This document shows positions 43,404-52,335 of a stretch of 64,000 nucleotides of DNA, in pieces; the first letter of the stretch is position 1; each line of letters opens with the position of its first letter. The stretch spans positions 1 to 64,000 of the forward strand of contig JYOE01000008.1 in the NCBI GenBank assembly GCA_000955875.1. Direction: 5' to 3'. Source of the stretch: Terrabacter sp. 28. GTDB lineage: Bacteria; Actinomycetota; Actinomycetes; Actinomycetales; Dermatophilaceae. The translations under genes were made by a program, and so were the position numbers. Under the pieces are notes generated by a model. The model had not been told where the DNA came from and searched no databases. It saw only the letters and a list, made by a program, of their open reading frames with translations.

Positions 43404-45266
43404 CTAGACCCCCCGGAGGTCGAGAGCCAGTGTCGCAGGGGCGTCCGGGTCGATGACGACGGGGATGCCCCAGTCCTGCTGGAAGAGGTGGCAGGCGGCG
43501 TGCTCGGGCACCTCGCCGGTGACCGGGTCGCCGTCGCACGACGCGGCCTGCACCGAGATGTGCAGGGTGCCGGTGCCGACGTCGCCGCGCAGCACGAGAC
43601 GGCGGGTCAGGCCCTCCGCCCGGCCGGCGCCCTCGACGAGCAGCGCACCCGGCGTGGCCGAGACGTCGAGCCGGGTCGGGTCGCCCCAGCGGTGGTCGAG
43701 CTTCTGGCCCGCGGGCGGCACGAAGGTGACCTCGAGGGCGACCTCGCCCGCCGGGAGCGGTGTCGAGGGGCGCTGGGTGCGGTGGGCCGGTCCGTCGACC
43801 CGCTGGGCGTCGCGAGGGAGGGCGACGCGGGTCAGTCGGTGCGCCGCCGACTCGACGACGACGAGGCGCGTCTCGCCCGTCCCGGGGTCGACCTCGACGA
43901 CGGCGTCGCTCGGCTCGGCCAGATCCTGCGCCAGCGTCGACACCTGGCGGGTGGCTGGGTCGAACCGGCGGATCGCGCCGTTGTACGTGTCGCTGACGGC
44001 GACCGACCCGTCCGGCAGCTCGGTGACCCCGAGCGGGTGCTGGAGCAGGGCGCCGGCAGCGTCGCCGTCGCGGTGACCGAAGTCGAAAAGGCCTGTGCCG
44101 ACATGGGTCTCGACCACCAGGGCCCCGTCGGAGCCGACGCGCACCGACCGCAGGGCGGACGTCTCGGAGTCGGCGATCCAGACGCGGTCTCCCGACGCCG
44201 AAGTGGTCAGGCCCGAGGGCTGGGCGAACCACGCCTCGGGCGCAGGCCCGTCGACCAGCCCCTCGTTGGACGTGCCTGCGACGACCTCCACGGTGCCGTC
44301 CTCGAGGCTCTCACCGGGGGTCCAGGCCCACAGCTGGTGGGTGCCGGCCATGGCGATGACCACGCGGTCGCCCAGCCAGGCGAGGTCCCACGGCGTCGAC
44401 AGCGCCTGCTGGAGCGCCGGGCCGCCGCCGGTGCGCTCCCTCAGCTGACTGCCGGTGCCGGCAACCACGTGAATCGACCCGTCGGAGAACCGAATTCCCT
44501 TGAGCTGGTGGTTCACCGAGTCGGCGACCAGCAGGTCGATGCCCAGACGTTCGGCCACCCCGGGCTGCACGGGCAGGACCCCTTGGGGCTCGTTGAGCTC
44601 TCCGGCTCCGCCCCAGCGTGCGCGCTCGGTCTCGAGGTCCTCCTCGAGGTGGACGACCTGGTGGTTCGCGGTGTCGGAGACGAGGAAGGAACCGTCCGGC
44701 AGCGCCACGGCCTTGCCGGGGAAGCGCAGCGCGGTCACCGGCGCAGGCGGCGGCACGTAGGGGTCGTCGCCAGGCTGGAGAGTGCCTTTTGCCCGGTGCT
44801 CCTCGATGAGCTCGGCCACGAGGGAGGCGAGTCCGGGCCCGTGCCCCTCCCCCGACATCGAGGCGACGACGTAGCCCTCGGGGTCGACGACGACGAGCGT
44901 GGGCCACGCCCGGGCGGCATACGCGCGCCACGTGACGAGCTCGGGGTCATCGAGCACGGGGTGGTGCACGGCATACCGCTCGACGGCGGCGGCGAGCGCG
45001 TCGGCGTCGGCCTCGTGCTCGAACTTCGGCGAGTGCACGCCGATGATCGTCAGGGCGTCCGGGAACTGCTGCTCGACCGGCCGCAGCTCGTCGAGCACGT
45101 GGAGGCAGTTGACGCAGCAGAAGGTCCAGAAGTCGAGCACGACCACACGACCGCGCAGCTCGGCCAGCGACAGCGAGCGGCCGCCGGTGTTGAGCCACCC
45201 GCGGCCGACGAGATCGGCAGCCCGCACCCGGACGCGCGAGCGCAGGGTGGCGGTGTCGGCGCTCAC
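43404..45266 (-). CDS. Thioredoxin-like and NHL-repeat fusion protein (NHLRC2-like)
   Basis: The 620-residue protein joins an N-terminal thioredoxin fold (VVVLDFWTFCCVNCLHVLDEL; redox pair C51-x-x-C54) to an NHL beta-propeller of about six blades from residue 190 (FLVSDTANHQVV, LLVADSVNHQLKGI, VWIADSETSALRSV, VAVSDTYNGAIRRF). A C-terminal beta domain ends it. This architecture is shared with eukaryotic NHLRC2, whose function is not well defined. No signal peptide is present. The GTG start overlaps the nitrilase stop (GTGA), so they are coupled. Confidence 0.88.
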   Translation of the reverse strand: MSADTATLRSRVRVRAADLVGRGWLNTGGRSLSLAELRGRVVVLDFWTFCCVNCLHVLDELRPVEQQFPDALTIIGVHSPKFEHEADADALAAAVERYAVHHPVLDDPELVTWRAYAARAWPTLVVVDPEGYVVASMSGEGHGPGLASLVAELIEEHRAKGTLQPGDDPYVPPPAPVTALRFPGKAVALPDGSFLVSDTANHQVVHLEEDLETERARWGGAGELNEPQGVLPVQPGVAERLGIDLLVADSVNHQLKGIRFSDGSIHVVAGTGSQLRERTGGGPALQQALSTPWDLAWLGDRVVIAMAGTHQLWAWTPGESLEDGTVEVVAGTSNEGLVDGPAPEAWFAQPSGLTTSASGDRVWIADSETSALRSVRVGSDGALVVETHVGTGLFDFGHRDGDAAGALLQHPLGVTELPDGSVAVSDTYNGAIRRFDPATRQVSTLAQDLAEPSDAVVEVDPGTGETRLVVVESAAHRLTRVALPRDAQRVDGPAHRTQRPSTPLPAGEVALEVTFVPPAGQKLDHRWGDPTRLDVSATPGALLVEGAGRAEGLTRRLVLRGDVGTGTLHISVQAASCDGDPVTGEVPEHAACHLFQQDWGIPVVIDPDAPATLALDLRGV

Positions 45267-46069
45267 GACAGCCTCCGGTCGGTCAGCACGGGGAAGTCGC
45301 GCCGCCACTCGAGCGTGGCCGCGGTGTCGATGTCGATGCTCAGCACCTCTTCGTCAAGGCCGGCCGAGGCGAGAACCTTCCCGGTGGCGTCGACGACCTG
45401 TGATCGGCCACCCATCTCGTGCCGGGCGTGGGTGCCGGCGGTGTTGCACTGCAGCACGACGCATTGGTCCTCGACGGCACGGGCCTGACCCAGCAGCGTC
45501 CAGTGCCCGACCCGCCCGGCCGGCCACGCCGCGGGGATGACGAAGACCTCGGCGCCCCGGTCGAGCAGCCGTCGGTAGAGCTCGGGGAAGCGCAGGTCGT
45601 AGCAGGTGGACAGCCCGACCGGCACCGGGTCGCCGCCCGCCACCGGGACGTCGATGACCACGAGCTCCTCGCCCGCGTCCATGAGGCTCGGCTCCCCCTC
45701 GCCGAAGCCGAAGCGGTGCACCTTGCGGTACGTCGCGACGAGGTCACCCGACGGCGAGAAGACGAGGCTCGTGTTCCACACGCCGTGGTCGCCGTCGGCG
45801 ACCGGGGCACCGCGCTCGACGATCGAGCCGCCGTGGAGCGTGACGCCCGCGTCGCGTGCTGCAGCCGAGAGAGCCCGCGCCACGGGGCCGTCCACAGGCT
45901 CGGCTCGCTCGTCCCAGTGCCTGTAGTCGAAACCGCCGGCCGGCCAGAGCTCTGGCAGGACCACGAGGTCGTGGCCGGCCTGGGCGCGCACGAGGTCGGC
46001 GACCCGGGCGGTGCGGTCCGCGACGGACTCGTCGTCGCCGTAGGCGAGCTGGATGAGCGCAACCTTCAT
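45263..46069 (-). CDS. Nitrilase-family carbon-nitrogen hydrolase
   Basis: The 268-residue enzyme has the nitrilase Glu-Lys-Cys triad: E40 (VVLPELWPAGGFDY), K116 (YRKVHRFGFGEGEP) and C156 (LSTCYDLRFPELYR). The FGFGEGE and TCYDLRFPELYR signatures resemble omega-amidase or Nit2-type enzymes that hydrolyse alpha-ketoglutaramate or deaminated glutathione. The start MKVALIQLAY is the conserved family N-terminus. It is coupled to the thioredoxin-NHL gene, suggesting a shared redox or metabolite-repair role. Confidence 0.9.
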   Translation of the reverse strand: MKVALIQLAYGDDESVADRTARVADLVRAQAGHDLVVLPELWPAGGFDYRHWDERAEPVDGPVARALSAAARDAGVTLHGGSIVERGAPVADGDHGVWNTSLVFSPSGDLVATYRKVHRFGFGEGEPSLMDAGEELVVIDVPVAGGDPVPVGLSTCYDLRFPELYRRLLDRGAEVFVIPAAWPAGRVGHWTLLGQARAVEDQCVVLQCNTAGTHARHEMGGRSQVVDATGKVLASAGLDEEVLSIDIDTAATLEWRRDFPVLTDRRLS

Positions 46070-46159
46070 GCCCCCATGCTCACACGACCCACCCGGCGAC
46101 GGAGGGGCGCGTTCGGCAAGCGGGCGGCGGACGGCATACGCCCTCTCCCCGCCCGGGTC

Positions 46160-46190
46160 TTGACCCTCACACCGTGTCAGGCCGTAGACC
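46160..46190 (+). promoter_or_regulatory. MerR-type autoregulated promoter
   Basis: TTGACC (46160-46165) and TAGACC (46185-46190) are separated by 19 bases, the overlong spacing typical of MerR activators. The spacer holds the imperfect palindrome CTCACACCGTGTCAG, close to TipA-type sites. The expected start point falls at about 46197-46200, on the second ATG of the gene. Confidence 0.75.
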
Positions 46191-46199
46191 ATGGTCGTC

Positions 46200-47006
46200 A
46201 TGTTCACCATCGGAGACTTCGCCCGGCTCGCGGGGGTCACCGTGCGCATGTTGCGGCACTACGACTCCCTCGACCTGCTCGTGCCGGCCCACGTGGACCC
46301 GGTCACGGGCTACCGCTGGTATGCCGCCGCGCAGCTGCCTCGTCTCAACCGCCTCGTCGCGCTCAAGGGCCTCGGTTTCACCCTCGAGCAGGTGGGGAGC
46401 GTCCTCGACGCGCAGGTGACGGCCGAGGAGCTGCGCGGCATGCTGACCCTGCGGCGGGCCCAGATCGAGGAGCAGATCGCGGCCGACCGCGACCGGCTCA
46501 CCGAGATCGAGGCGAGGCTCCGGACGATCGAGAAGGAGGGCGACATGCCCGAGCTGGAGTACGTCGAGAAGGCGCTGCCGGAGATGCGGCTGGTACAGGT
46601 GACCGGCCGGGTCGCCGACACGAGCGAGCTGGGGCGGCAGATCGGGCCCGCCTTCGACCGCCTCGTCGGGGGACTCACCGCGTCGGGAGTGACGCTGCAG
46701 TCCCCCTCGGTCGCGTGGTACGACGGCGACGCCGAGGGCACGACGTGGGGCGTCGGCTTCCCGACGGCGCTCGAGTCGGTGGACGTCGAGGGCGCCGCGG
46801 TCAGCGCGCTCCCGGCCTGCGAGCGCGCCCTGACCGTCATCCACCGCGGCTCGATGGCGACGATCGGCGACACCTGGCAGGCGCTGGCGACGACGGTCGA
46901 CGCCCAGGGGCTCACGGCGTACGGCCCGTGCCGCGAGGTCTACCTCGAGACGCCGATGGGCGACCAGGACGCGTGGGTCACCGAGCTGCAGCAGCCGGTG
47001 CGCTGA
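46200..47006 (+). CDS. MerR-family regulator with GyrI-like effector domain
   Basis: The 268-residue protein has a MerR winged helix (FTIGDFARLAGVTVRMLRHYDSLDLLVPAHVDPVTGYRWY), a coiled-coil dimerisation helix (about 75-120), and a C-terminal GyrI-like ligand-binding domain (145-268). This is the BmrR/TipA plan, used to sense drugs or amphipathic ligands. An upstream ATG at 46191 lies inside the -10 region, so translation should start at 46200, probably from a leaderless mRNA. No efflux pump gene is adjacent. Confidence 0.88.
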   Translation: MFTIGDFARLAGVTVRMLRHYDSLDLLVPAHVDPVTGYRWYAAAQLPRLNRLVALKGLGFTLEQVGSVLDAQVTAEELRGMLTLRRAQIEEQIAADRDRLTEIEARLRTIEKEGDMPELEYVEKALPEMRLVQVTGRVADTSELGRQIGPAFDRLVGGLTASGVTLQSPSVAWYDGDAEGTTWGVGFPTALESVDVEGAAVSALPACERALTVIHRGSMATIGDTWQALATTVDAQGLTAYGPCREVYLETPMGDQDAWVTELQQPVR

Positions 47007-47205
47007 CCCCGCCGCCGACCGTGGCGCGGCCCCGGGCGGCGGAGTGCGCGCTGCGCCGGGCGGCGAGCTGCTCGCGCAGCTCGGGGTCGCTCTGGACGAG
47101 GTAGACGAGTCCGCAGTCCTGCGGTCCGGTGGCTCCAGGGACGCACAGCGTGCACGGCTCGCCGAGCCGGATCGGGCACATCGGGGTGGGTGACCTGCGG
47201 GACAT
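46978..47205 (-). CDS. Small cysteine-containing protein (DUF6767-like)
   Basis: The 75-residue protein starts MSRRSPTPMCPIRLGEPCTLCVPGATG. Its four N-terminal cysteines (MCPI, PCTLC and DCGL) look like a metal or redox site. It matches a short actinobacterial family that I recall as DUF6767, of unknown function. AGGAGG is an ideal RBS. Its 3' end overlaps the end of the MerR gene by 29 bases on the opposite strand. A perfect TACTAC palindrome lies 20 bases upstream of the start. Confidence 0.75.
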   Translation of the reverse strand: MSRRSPTPMCPIRLGEPCTLCVPGATGPQDCGLVYLVQSDPELREQLAARRSAHSAARGRATVGGGVSAPAAAAR

Positions 47206-47225
47206 CGATACCTCCTGGCCCCGAA

Positions 47226-47242
47226 TACTACCTCACGTAGTA
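47226..47242 (-). promoter_or_regulatory. BlaI/CopY-type palindromic operator
   Basis: TACTACCTCACGTAGTA has perfect 6-bp arms with a five-base centre, the pattern recognised by BlaI/MecI/CopY repressors. It lies 21-37 bases upstream of the DUF6767-like start and just downstream of the CopD-CtaG stop. Confidence 0.55.
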
Positions 47243-47248
47243 GATGGC

Positions 47249-49333
47249 TCAGCGCGGGGCGCCGTCGTCGCGCCGGGCCAGGGCCGCGAGGCGCTCGTTG
47301 TAGGCGGCGAGCTCGGCGTCGCCGTCGCGGTCGGCCCGGCGGTCGGACCGCCTCGACTCCGCGCGGTCGCTGCGCGACCACTGGAGCGCGACGATCAGGG
47401 CCAGCACGAGGGCCGGCAGCTCGCCGATGGCCCACGCGACCCCGCCGCCGTAGCGCTGGTCGGCGAGGCGGGCCGCATCGGTCGTGCCGACCCACGGGAT
47501 CTGGATCGTCTGGAAGAAGTCGCCGCCGAGCAGGGCCGTGCCGCTGATCATCGCGACGCCGAAGAACGCGTGGAAGGCGATCGTCGCGAAGAGCACCACG
47601 AGGCGCAGGGCCGGGCTCCACTTCTTCGGGCCCGGGTCGACCCCGATGAGCACCCAGGCGAAGAGGTAGCCGGTCAGCACGAAGTGGGCCGTCATGAGCA
47701 GGTGGCCGGTGTGCGTCTGCAGCGCGAGCTGGAAGAGGCCGGTCCAGTAGAAGACGACGAGGCTCGAGAAGAAGAGGGTGGCTGCCACGGCCGGGTTGCC
47801 GAGCACCGCGAGGAAGCGCGAGTGGACCAGGCCCAGCAGCAGCTCGCGCGGGCCGAGCGTGCCGTCACGCCGCGGACGCAGGGTGCGCAACGCGAGCGTG
47901 ACCGGCGCCCCGAGGACGAGCAGGATCGGGATGACCATGGCCTCGGTCATGTGCAGCATCATGTGCCACGAGAAGGCGACCCGACCGTAGATGCCGAGCA
48001 CGCCGTTGGTCGCGTAGAGGAAGAGCAGCCACCCGGCCACCCAGGCGACGGTGCGCAGGACCGGCCACGCGTCGCCACGTCGGCGTAGCCGCACGACCCC
48101 GACGACGTAGGCGCCGATCGCCAGCAGCCCGGTCGCGAGGAAGAGCCACTCGACCCGCCAGGCGGTCAGCCAGGACAGTGCGGTGGGCGCGGACGGCGCG
48201 GGGAAGCCGGTGAGCGCGAGCGCCGGAGACGGGTCCGACACCGTCTCGGGAACGGGCGGCGCCGTGCGCGAGAGGGCGGCAGCGACCCCGAAGGCAAGAC
48301 CCATGACGAGCGTCTCGACGACGGCGAGCCGGGCGAACAGCCGGCCGCGGCCTCCCCGGTCGCCGGCCGAGGTCGCGTCGTCGATGCGGTCGAGGGTGAT
48401 GCGGCGGTGCCACACGCCGGCCACCCCGAGGGCGACGAAGGCGAGCACCTTGACGAGCACGAGCACGCCGTATGCCGTCGCGAGGTCGGACCATCCCGCG
48501 AGCCGCGTCGTGGCCGACATGACCCCCGAGACGCCGAGCGTGACGAAGCACCACAGCGCCACGGAGGAGTAGCGCCGTGCCACGGCCCCGAGCGCATCAC
48601 CCAGCTGACGACGGAGGAGGACGAGCGAGAGCAGGCCACCGACCCAGACCCCCGCCCCGAGCAGGTGCGCGGCGATGGCGTTGACGGCCGTCTCGTGGTC
48701 GGACGACCCGCCGGCGTGGCCCGCGAGCCCCAGCACGAGCAGGCCGAACGCCGCCACCACCGTGAGCGCGACGGCGACGGACCGGGCTCGCGCCACGGAG
48801 GCCACCGAGGCGACGGCGAAGGCCGCCACCGCGCTGAGCACACCGACCCGGAGCGTCTCGATGCCCCAGACGTTGCCCGTGAGGCTGGAGCCGAAGGTCG
48901 GGTCGCCGAGCGGGAGCCCGGCGGCGTCGGCATAGGTGAGCACGACACCGACGGCGCCCGCGATCGCCCAGACGAAGGCCGCCGACGTGGCGATCCTGAA
49001 GGCCGCCGCCCGACGCGGCTCGTCCAGCGAGGCGCTCTCCTCGCGCGTGCGCCCCGGGACCATCGTGGCCGCGAGCAGCAGCGACCCGATCGTCAGCGAC
49101 GCCGCGACGTCGTGCACGACACGCACGAGCGGCAGCGCCCAGCGCACGACCGGGCCCGCGTCGGTGATGCCGCCAGGCGGGGGCTCCACCGCTCCCGAGT
49201 AGCGCGCGGCCACGAGCGTCGCGAGCAGGCCGACGACGACGGCCCCTGTGACGGCGGCCGCGGGGCCCCAGGAGGAGGCAGGCTGGGCAGCCGCGCGAGG
49301 GTCGGCGAGACCGGCTCGCTGCTGGGTTGGCAT
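47249..49333 (-). CDS. Fused CopD-CtaG copper/cytochrome oxidase assembly membrane protein
   Basis: The 694-residue protein has about 14-16 membrane helices. The N-terminal half resembles CopD copper-import proteins (VRVVHDVAASLTIGSLLLAATMVPGRTREE, then an AHLLGAGVWVGGLLSLVLL motif with His). The C-terminal half matches caa3-type CtaG (FSWHMMLHMTEAMVIPILLVLGAPVTLALR, TAHFVLTGYLFAWVLIGVDP, FHAFFGVAM). Conserved His and Met residues in helices would bind copper for delivery to cytochrome c oxidase. The fusion is common in actinobacteria. The divergent gene starts 27 bases away. Confidence 0.92.
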   Translation of the reverse strand: MPTQQRAGLADPRAAAQPASSWGPAAAVTGAVVVGLLATLVAARYSGAVEPPPGGITDAGPVVRWALPLVRVVHDVAASLTIGSLLLAATMVPGRTREESASLDEPRRAAAFRIATSAAFVWAIAGAVGVVLTYADAAGLPLGDPTFGSSLTGNVWGIETLRVGVLSAVAAFAVASVASVARARSVAVALTVVAAFGLLVLGLAGHAGGSSDHETAVNAIAAHLLGAGVWVGGLLSLVLLRRQLGDALGAVARRYSSVALWCFVTLGVSGVMSATTRLAGWSDLATAYGVLVLVKVLAFVALGVAGVWHRRITLDRIDDATSAGDRGGRGRLFARLAVVETLVMGLAFGVAAALSRTAPPVPETVSDPSPALALTGFPAPSAPTALSWLTAWRVEWLFLATGLLAIGAYVVGVVRLRRRGDAWPVLRTVAWVAGWLLFLYATNGVLGIYGRVAFSWHMMLHMTEAMVIPILLVLGAPVTLALRTLRPRRDGTLGPRELLLGLVHSRFLAVLGNPAVAATLFFSSLVVFYWTGLFQLALQTHTGHLLMTAHFVLTGYLFAWVLIGVDPGPKKWSPALRLVVLFATIAFHAFFGVAMISGTALLGGDFFQTIQIPWVGTTDAARLADQRYGGGVAWAIGELPALVLALIVALQWSRSDRAESRRSDRRADRDGDAELAAYNERLAALARRDDGAPR

Positions 49334-49359
49334 GCGTCAAGGGTAAGTAGTCTGACCAC

Positions 49360-50223
49360 ATGCCCATGCACCCCTCCGCTCCTGATGACCGCACCGGTCT
49401 GATCGACGCGTTCGACCAGTCCGTCCAGTCGATCATCGACCTGGGGTTCTCGTGCCGCGACGCGGACTTCGAGCTCCAGACGGAGTGCCCGGGCTGGACC
49501 GTCAAGGACCAGATCGCGCACGTCGTCGGCTCCGAGAAGTCGTTCGCCGGGCTGCCGCGGGTCGAGGTCCCGGTGCCCGACTACCCCCACGTGAAGAGCG
49601 ACTTCGCCCGCTTCGTCGAGATCGACGTCGAGGCCCGTCGCGGGCTCACCGGTCGTGAGGTCGTCGCCGAGCTGGCCGAGTTCCACCCGCGACGCATGGC
49701 CGAGCTGCGCGAGTCCGAGGCCGACGTCGACACGGTCGTCGGCGGTTTCTTCGGGCCCGACACGACCTTCGGGCAGCACCTGCGCCGCCGCATCATCGAT
49801 GCCTGGGTGCACGAGCAGGACCTCCGGTCAGCCCTCGACCGACCCGGCAACCTCGACTCGCCGGGCGCGGCGCTCTTCACCGCCGACATCCTCGCCGCCC
49901 TCCCCCGCATCGCCGCGCGCACCGCCGGGGTCGGCGCCGGACACGCCGTCGTCATCGACGTGACAGGCCCGGTCGTCGCCCGAGACGGCGTGCGGGTCGT
50001 GACCGGCGAGGACGGGCGGCCTTACGGCGAAACGCTCTTCAGCGGCCACGACCGACCCCACGGCGAGGAGCAGCTCGACGTGACGTCGATCCACCTCACC
50101 ACCGAGGCGCTCACCCGACGGGCGGCGGGCCGTCGCCCGGTCGACGAGATCCGCTTCACGGTGACGGGCGACGAGGACACCGCACGACGGGTGCTCGAGG
50201 CCCTCGTCGTCGTCACACACTGA
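49360..50223 (+). CDS. Mycothiol-dependent DinB-fold enzyme (maleylpyruvate isomerase family)
   Basis: The 287-residue protein has the MDMPI N-terminal DinB-2 fold with metal-ligand His in WTVKDQIAHVVG and in IDAWVHEQDLRSAL, and a C-terminal alpha/beta domain (about 170-285). Family members act as mycothiol S-transferases or isomerases. The substrate here is unknown. No RBS is clear before the ATG; the start MPMHPS could also be read as MHPS two codons later. It is divergent from CopD-CtaG with a very short shared promoter. Confidence 0.87.
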   Translation: MPMHPSAPDDRTGLIDAFDQSVQSIIDLGFSCRDADFELQTECPGWTVKDQIAHVVGSEKSFAGLPRVEVPVPDYPHVKSDFARFVEIDVEARRGLTGREVVAELAEFHPRRMAELRESEADVDTVVGGFFGPDTTFGQHLRRRIIDAWVHEQDLRSALDRPGNLDSPGAALFTADILAALPRIAARTAGVGAGHAVVIDVTGPVVARDGVRVVTGEDGRPYGETLFSGHDRPHGEEQLDVTSIHLTTEALTRRAAGRRPVDEIRFTVTGDEDTARRVLEALVVVTH

Positions 50224-50391
50224 CGCCTTCTCGCCGCGTTCTCACGGTCCCGGGAACGCCGGCCCTTATACACCTCGAGGCACCCCTACGGTAAGTACGC
50301 CCACCTTGTGTATGTGTGGGCAACGGCCTAGCGTCATAGGTAGTCGGTCAAGCCAGTGCCGCATCGGGGATTTCCGATCATCGGAGAAACA

Positions 50392-51180
50392 ATGACCGAC
50401 CCGTCCGCGGGTCCGCGCAGGGATGCGCGAACCAGACAGCTCATCCAGTCCCTTCGCACGGCGGAGTCAGAAACCGAACGTGCCAACGCCCTCGAGGCCG
50501 TGACGCTGCTGCACATGCCGCTCGCACGCTCCCTCGCCCACCGCTACTCCGGCAAGGGCCTCGACCGCGATGACCTCGAGCAGGTCGCGTTCCTCGCCCT
50601 CCTCAAAGCCATCCAGCGCTTCGACCTCGACAAGCCCACCGAATTCGGCGCCTACGCGACGCCGACCATCACCGGCGAGCTGCGCCGCCACTTCCGCGAC
50701 CACGGCTGGCTCGTCCGCCCGCCGCGCGAGCTGCAGGAACGTCGCCAGCTCGTCACCGAGACCAGGGGCCGGCTCGAGCAGCGCCTCGGCCACGACCCCG
50801 ACGCCGGCGAGCTCGCGCACGAGCTCGACATCAGCCTCGAGTCCGTCAAGGAGGCCCAGGTCGCCGCGACGAACCTGCGCCCTGCCTCGCTCGACTCGAC
50901 GACGAGCGACGGCGCCCGGCCGGTGCTCGACCTGCTCGACGCACGAGGCGACCCCAGCGGCGATCCTGCACTCGACGAAGGCATCGTCGTGCGCAGCGCC
51001 CTCGAGCGGCTGCCCGCTCGCGACCAGCAGCTCGTCGAGCTGCGCTACGGCAGCGACATGACCCAGGCCGAGATCGCCGAGTCCATGGGGCTCAGCGCGA
51101 TGCAGGTCAGCCGCCTGTTGCGGCGCACCCTCGACGAGCTGCGACGCCAGCTCACCGCGGAGGGCATGGCCTCCGCCTGA
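50392..51180 (+). CDS. Sigma-70 family stress sigma factor (SigB/SigF type)
   Basis: The 262-residue sigma factor has regions 2 (LDRDDLEQVAFLALLKAIQRFD, FGAYATPTITGELRRHFRDHGWLVRPPR), 3 (LGHDPDAGELAHELDISLESVKEA) and 4 (LPARDQQLVELRYGSDMTQAEIAESMGLSAMQVSRLLRRTL). This group controls general stress or sporulation responses and is usually held by an RsbW-type anti-sigma factor; none is encoded here. The start MTDPSAGPRR has GGAGAAA upstream. Downstream and convergent is a GAF-ANTAR regulator. Confidence 0.92.
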   Translation: MTDPSAGPRRDARTRQLIQSLRTAESETERANALEAVTLLHMPLARSLAHRYSGKGLDRDDLEQVAFLALLKAIQRFDLDKPTEFGAYATPTITGELRRHFRDHGWLVRPPRELQERRQLVTETRGRLEQRLGHDPDAGELAHELDISLESVKEAQVAATNLRPASLDSTTSDGARPVLDLLDARGDPSGDPALDEGIVVRSALERLPARDQQLVELRYGSDMTQAEIAESMGLSAMQVSRLLRRTLDELRRQLTAEGMASA

Positions 51181-51198
51181 TCCCAGGGGCGACCCCCA

Positions 51199-51237
51199 GC
51201 GGTCCCGACGTGCACCCCCCAGGCGCGTCGGGACCGC
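51199..51237 (+). terminator. Terminator after the sigma factor gene
   Basis: GCGGTCCCGACG (51199-51210) pairs perfectly with CGTCGGGACCGC (51226-51237). Confidence 0.8.
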
Positions 51238-51244
51238 ACCCTTT

Positions 51245-51280
51245 GGGGTAGTCCCTTCCGGCGGGGTAGTCCCTTCCGGC
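51245..51280. repeat. Two exact tandem copies of an 18-bp unit
   Basis: GGGGTAGTCCCTTCCGGC is repeated twice without interruption between convergent genes. A GG-CCCGGC fragment suggests a decayed third copy. Confidence 0.85.
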
Positions 51281-51345
51281 GGCCCGGCATTCGGGGCACG
51301 TCATCCGGAGCGGGTCGACCGACCCACTCACCCGGCGGTGGCGGT

Positions 51346-52074
51346 TCAGCCGCGGCCGTTGCCGGTGAACTGCGACTCCTGGCCCTCGATGACCTGCGAG
51401 GCCACCTGCGCCAGCTTCATGTTGAGCTCCTGCGAGGTGTTGCGCAGCAGCTCGAAGGCCTCCTGGCCGCTGATGTGGTGCGCCGCCATGAGCAGGCCGA
51501 CGGCCTTGCCGATCTCGCGGTTGCTGCTGAGCCCCTGGCGCAGCGTCGCCGCCTCCTCGCGGGCGCGGATGGCCATCAGGGCGACCGACGCGAACGAGGC
51601 GATGACGGCACCCGTGTCGGCCGACCTCTCGGTGAGACCCCCGGGCACGTCGGCGAAGAGGTTGAGCGCGCCGATCTTGTCGCCGTCGAGGAGCAGGCGG
51701 TAGCCGATGGCGGAGCGCACCGGCGTCTCGGCCACGATGCGCTCGCAGAACCGCGGCCAGGGCGACGTGCCGTCGGTGAGGTCGGCATCGTGCTGGTACG
51801 CCTCGGCGACGATCGCGTCGACGCACGGGCCCTCGCCGACCTCGAGCTCGATCTGGTCGATGCGCCTCGCGATGTCGTCGGTGCTCGCGGCGGTGACGAA
51901 GCGGTCACGGGCGCGCACGAGCAGCGATGCCCGGGTGCAGCCCTCGACGAGCCGGGGGGCGGCGTCGACGAGCGCCTGGTGGATCGAGCCGGAGTCCGCG
52001 CCGGCGTAGATGAGCGCCGACATCTGCCGGAAGACGTCGTTGATCGTCGGGTCGACGGGGACATCGAGGCTCAT
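51346..52074 (-). CDS. GAF-ANTAR antitermination regulator
   Basis: The 242-residue protein joins an N-terminal GAF sensor (about 20-160: TRASLLVRARDRFVTAASTD, ELEVGEGPCVDAI, LLLDGDKIGALNLFA) to a C-terminal ANTAR RNA-binding domain (SNREIGKAVGLLMAAHHISGQEAFELLRNTSQELNMKLAQVA). ANTAR proteins bind dual hexaloop hairpins in nascent RNA and stop termination. Its RNA targets are not obvious in this window. It is convergent with the sigma factor gene. Confidence 0.92.
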   Translation of the reverse strand: MSLDVPVDPTINDVFRQMSALIYAGADSGSIHQALVDAAPRLVEGCTRASLLVRARDRFVTAASTDDIARRIDQIELEVGEGPCVDAIVAEAYQHDADLTDGTSPWPRFCERIVAETPVRSAIGYRLLLDGDKIGALNLFADVPGGLTERSADTGAVIASFASVALMAIRAREEAATLRQGLSSNREIGKAVGLLMAAHHISGQEAFELLRNTSQELNMKLAQVASQVIEGQESQFTGNGRG

Positions 52075-52265
52075 GGCACTCCCTTCACGGACGTGCGCCT
52101 ACCGCCCGCGGTCGGACGGCTCTACGCGTGAGTCATTCTCACACCTGCTGGAGGTGCGAGGACCACAGAAAACCACACGACGAGACGGGGCGGCACGCAA
52201 CGGCCCCACAGTCGCCCCGGCGAGGCCTGACGCCAGGGCGGGGCCGGCAACGTTGGACAGGTCGA

Positions 52266-52315
52266 TTGACACGGCGCGGACTCGGTCAAATACTTGCATG
52301 CTGCAAGCAAGTATT
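52266..52315 (+). promoter_or_regulatory. Promoter and MarR operator of the efflux operon
   Basis: TTGACA (52266-52271), a 17-base spacer and AATACT (52289-52294) form a strong promoter. AATACTTGC (52289-52297) is the exact reverse complement of GCAAGTATT (52307-52315), and inside lies CTTGCATGCTGCAAG. The palindrome covers the -10 and start site, as expected for repression by the MarR protein encoded next. Confidence 0.85.
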
Positions 52316-52335
52316 CGGGCGAAGGAGGGTGGCCG

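Noticed and set aside
43338..45488. A 716-codon plus-strand frame over the thioredoxin-NHL gene
   Set aside because: It is the antisense shadow of a gene with CxxC and NHL motifs and has no family similarity.
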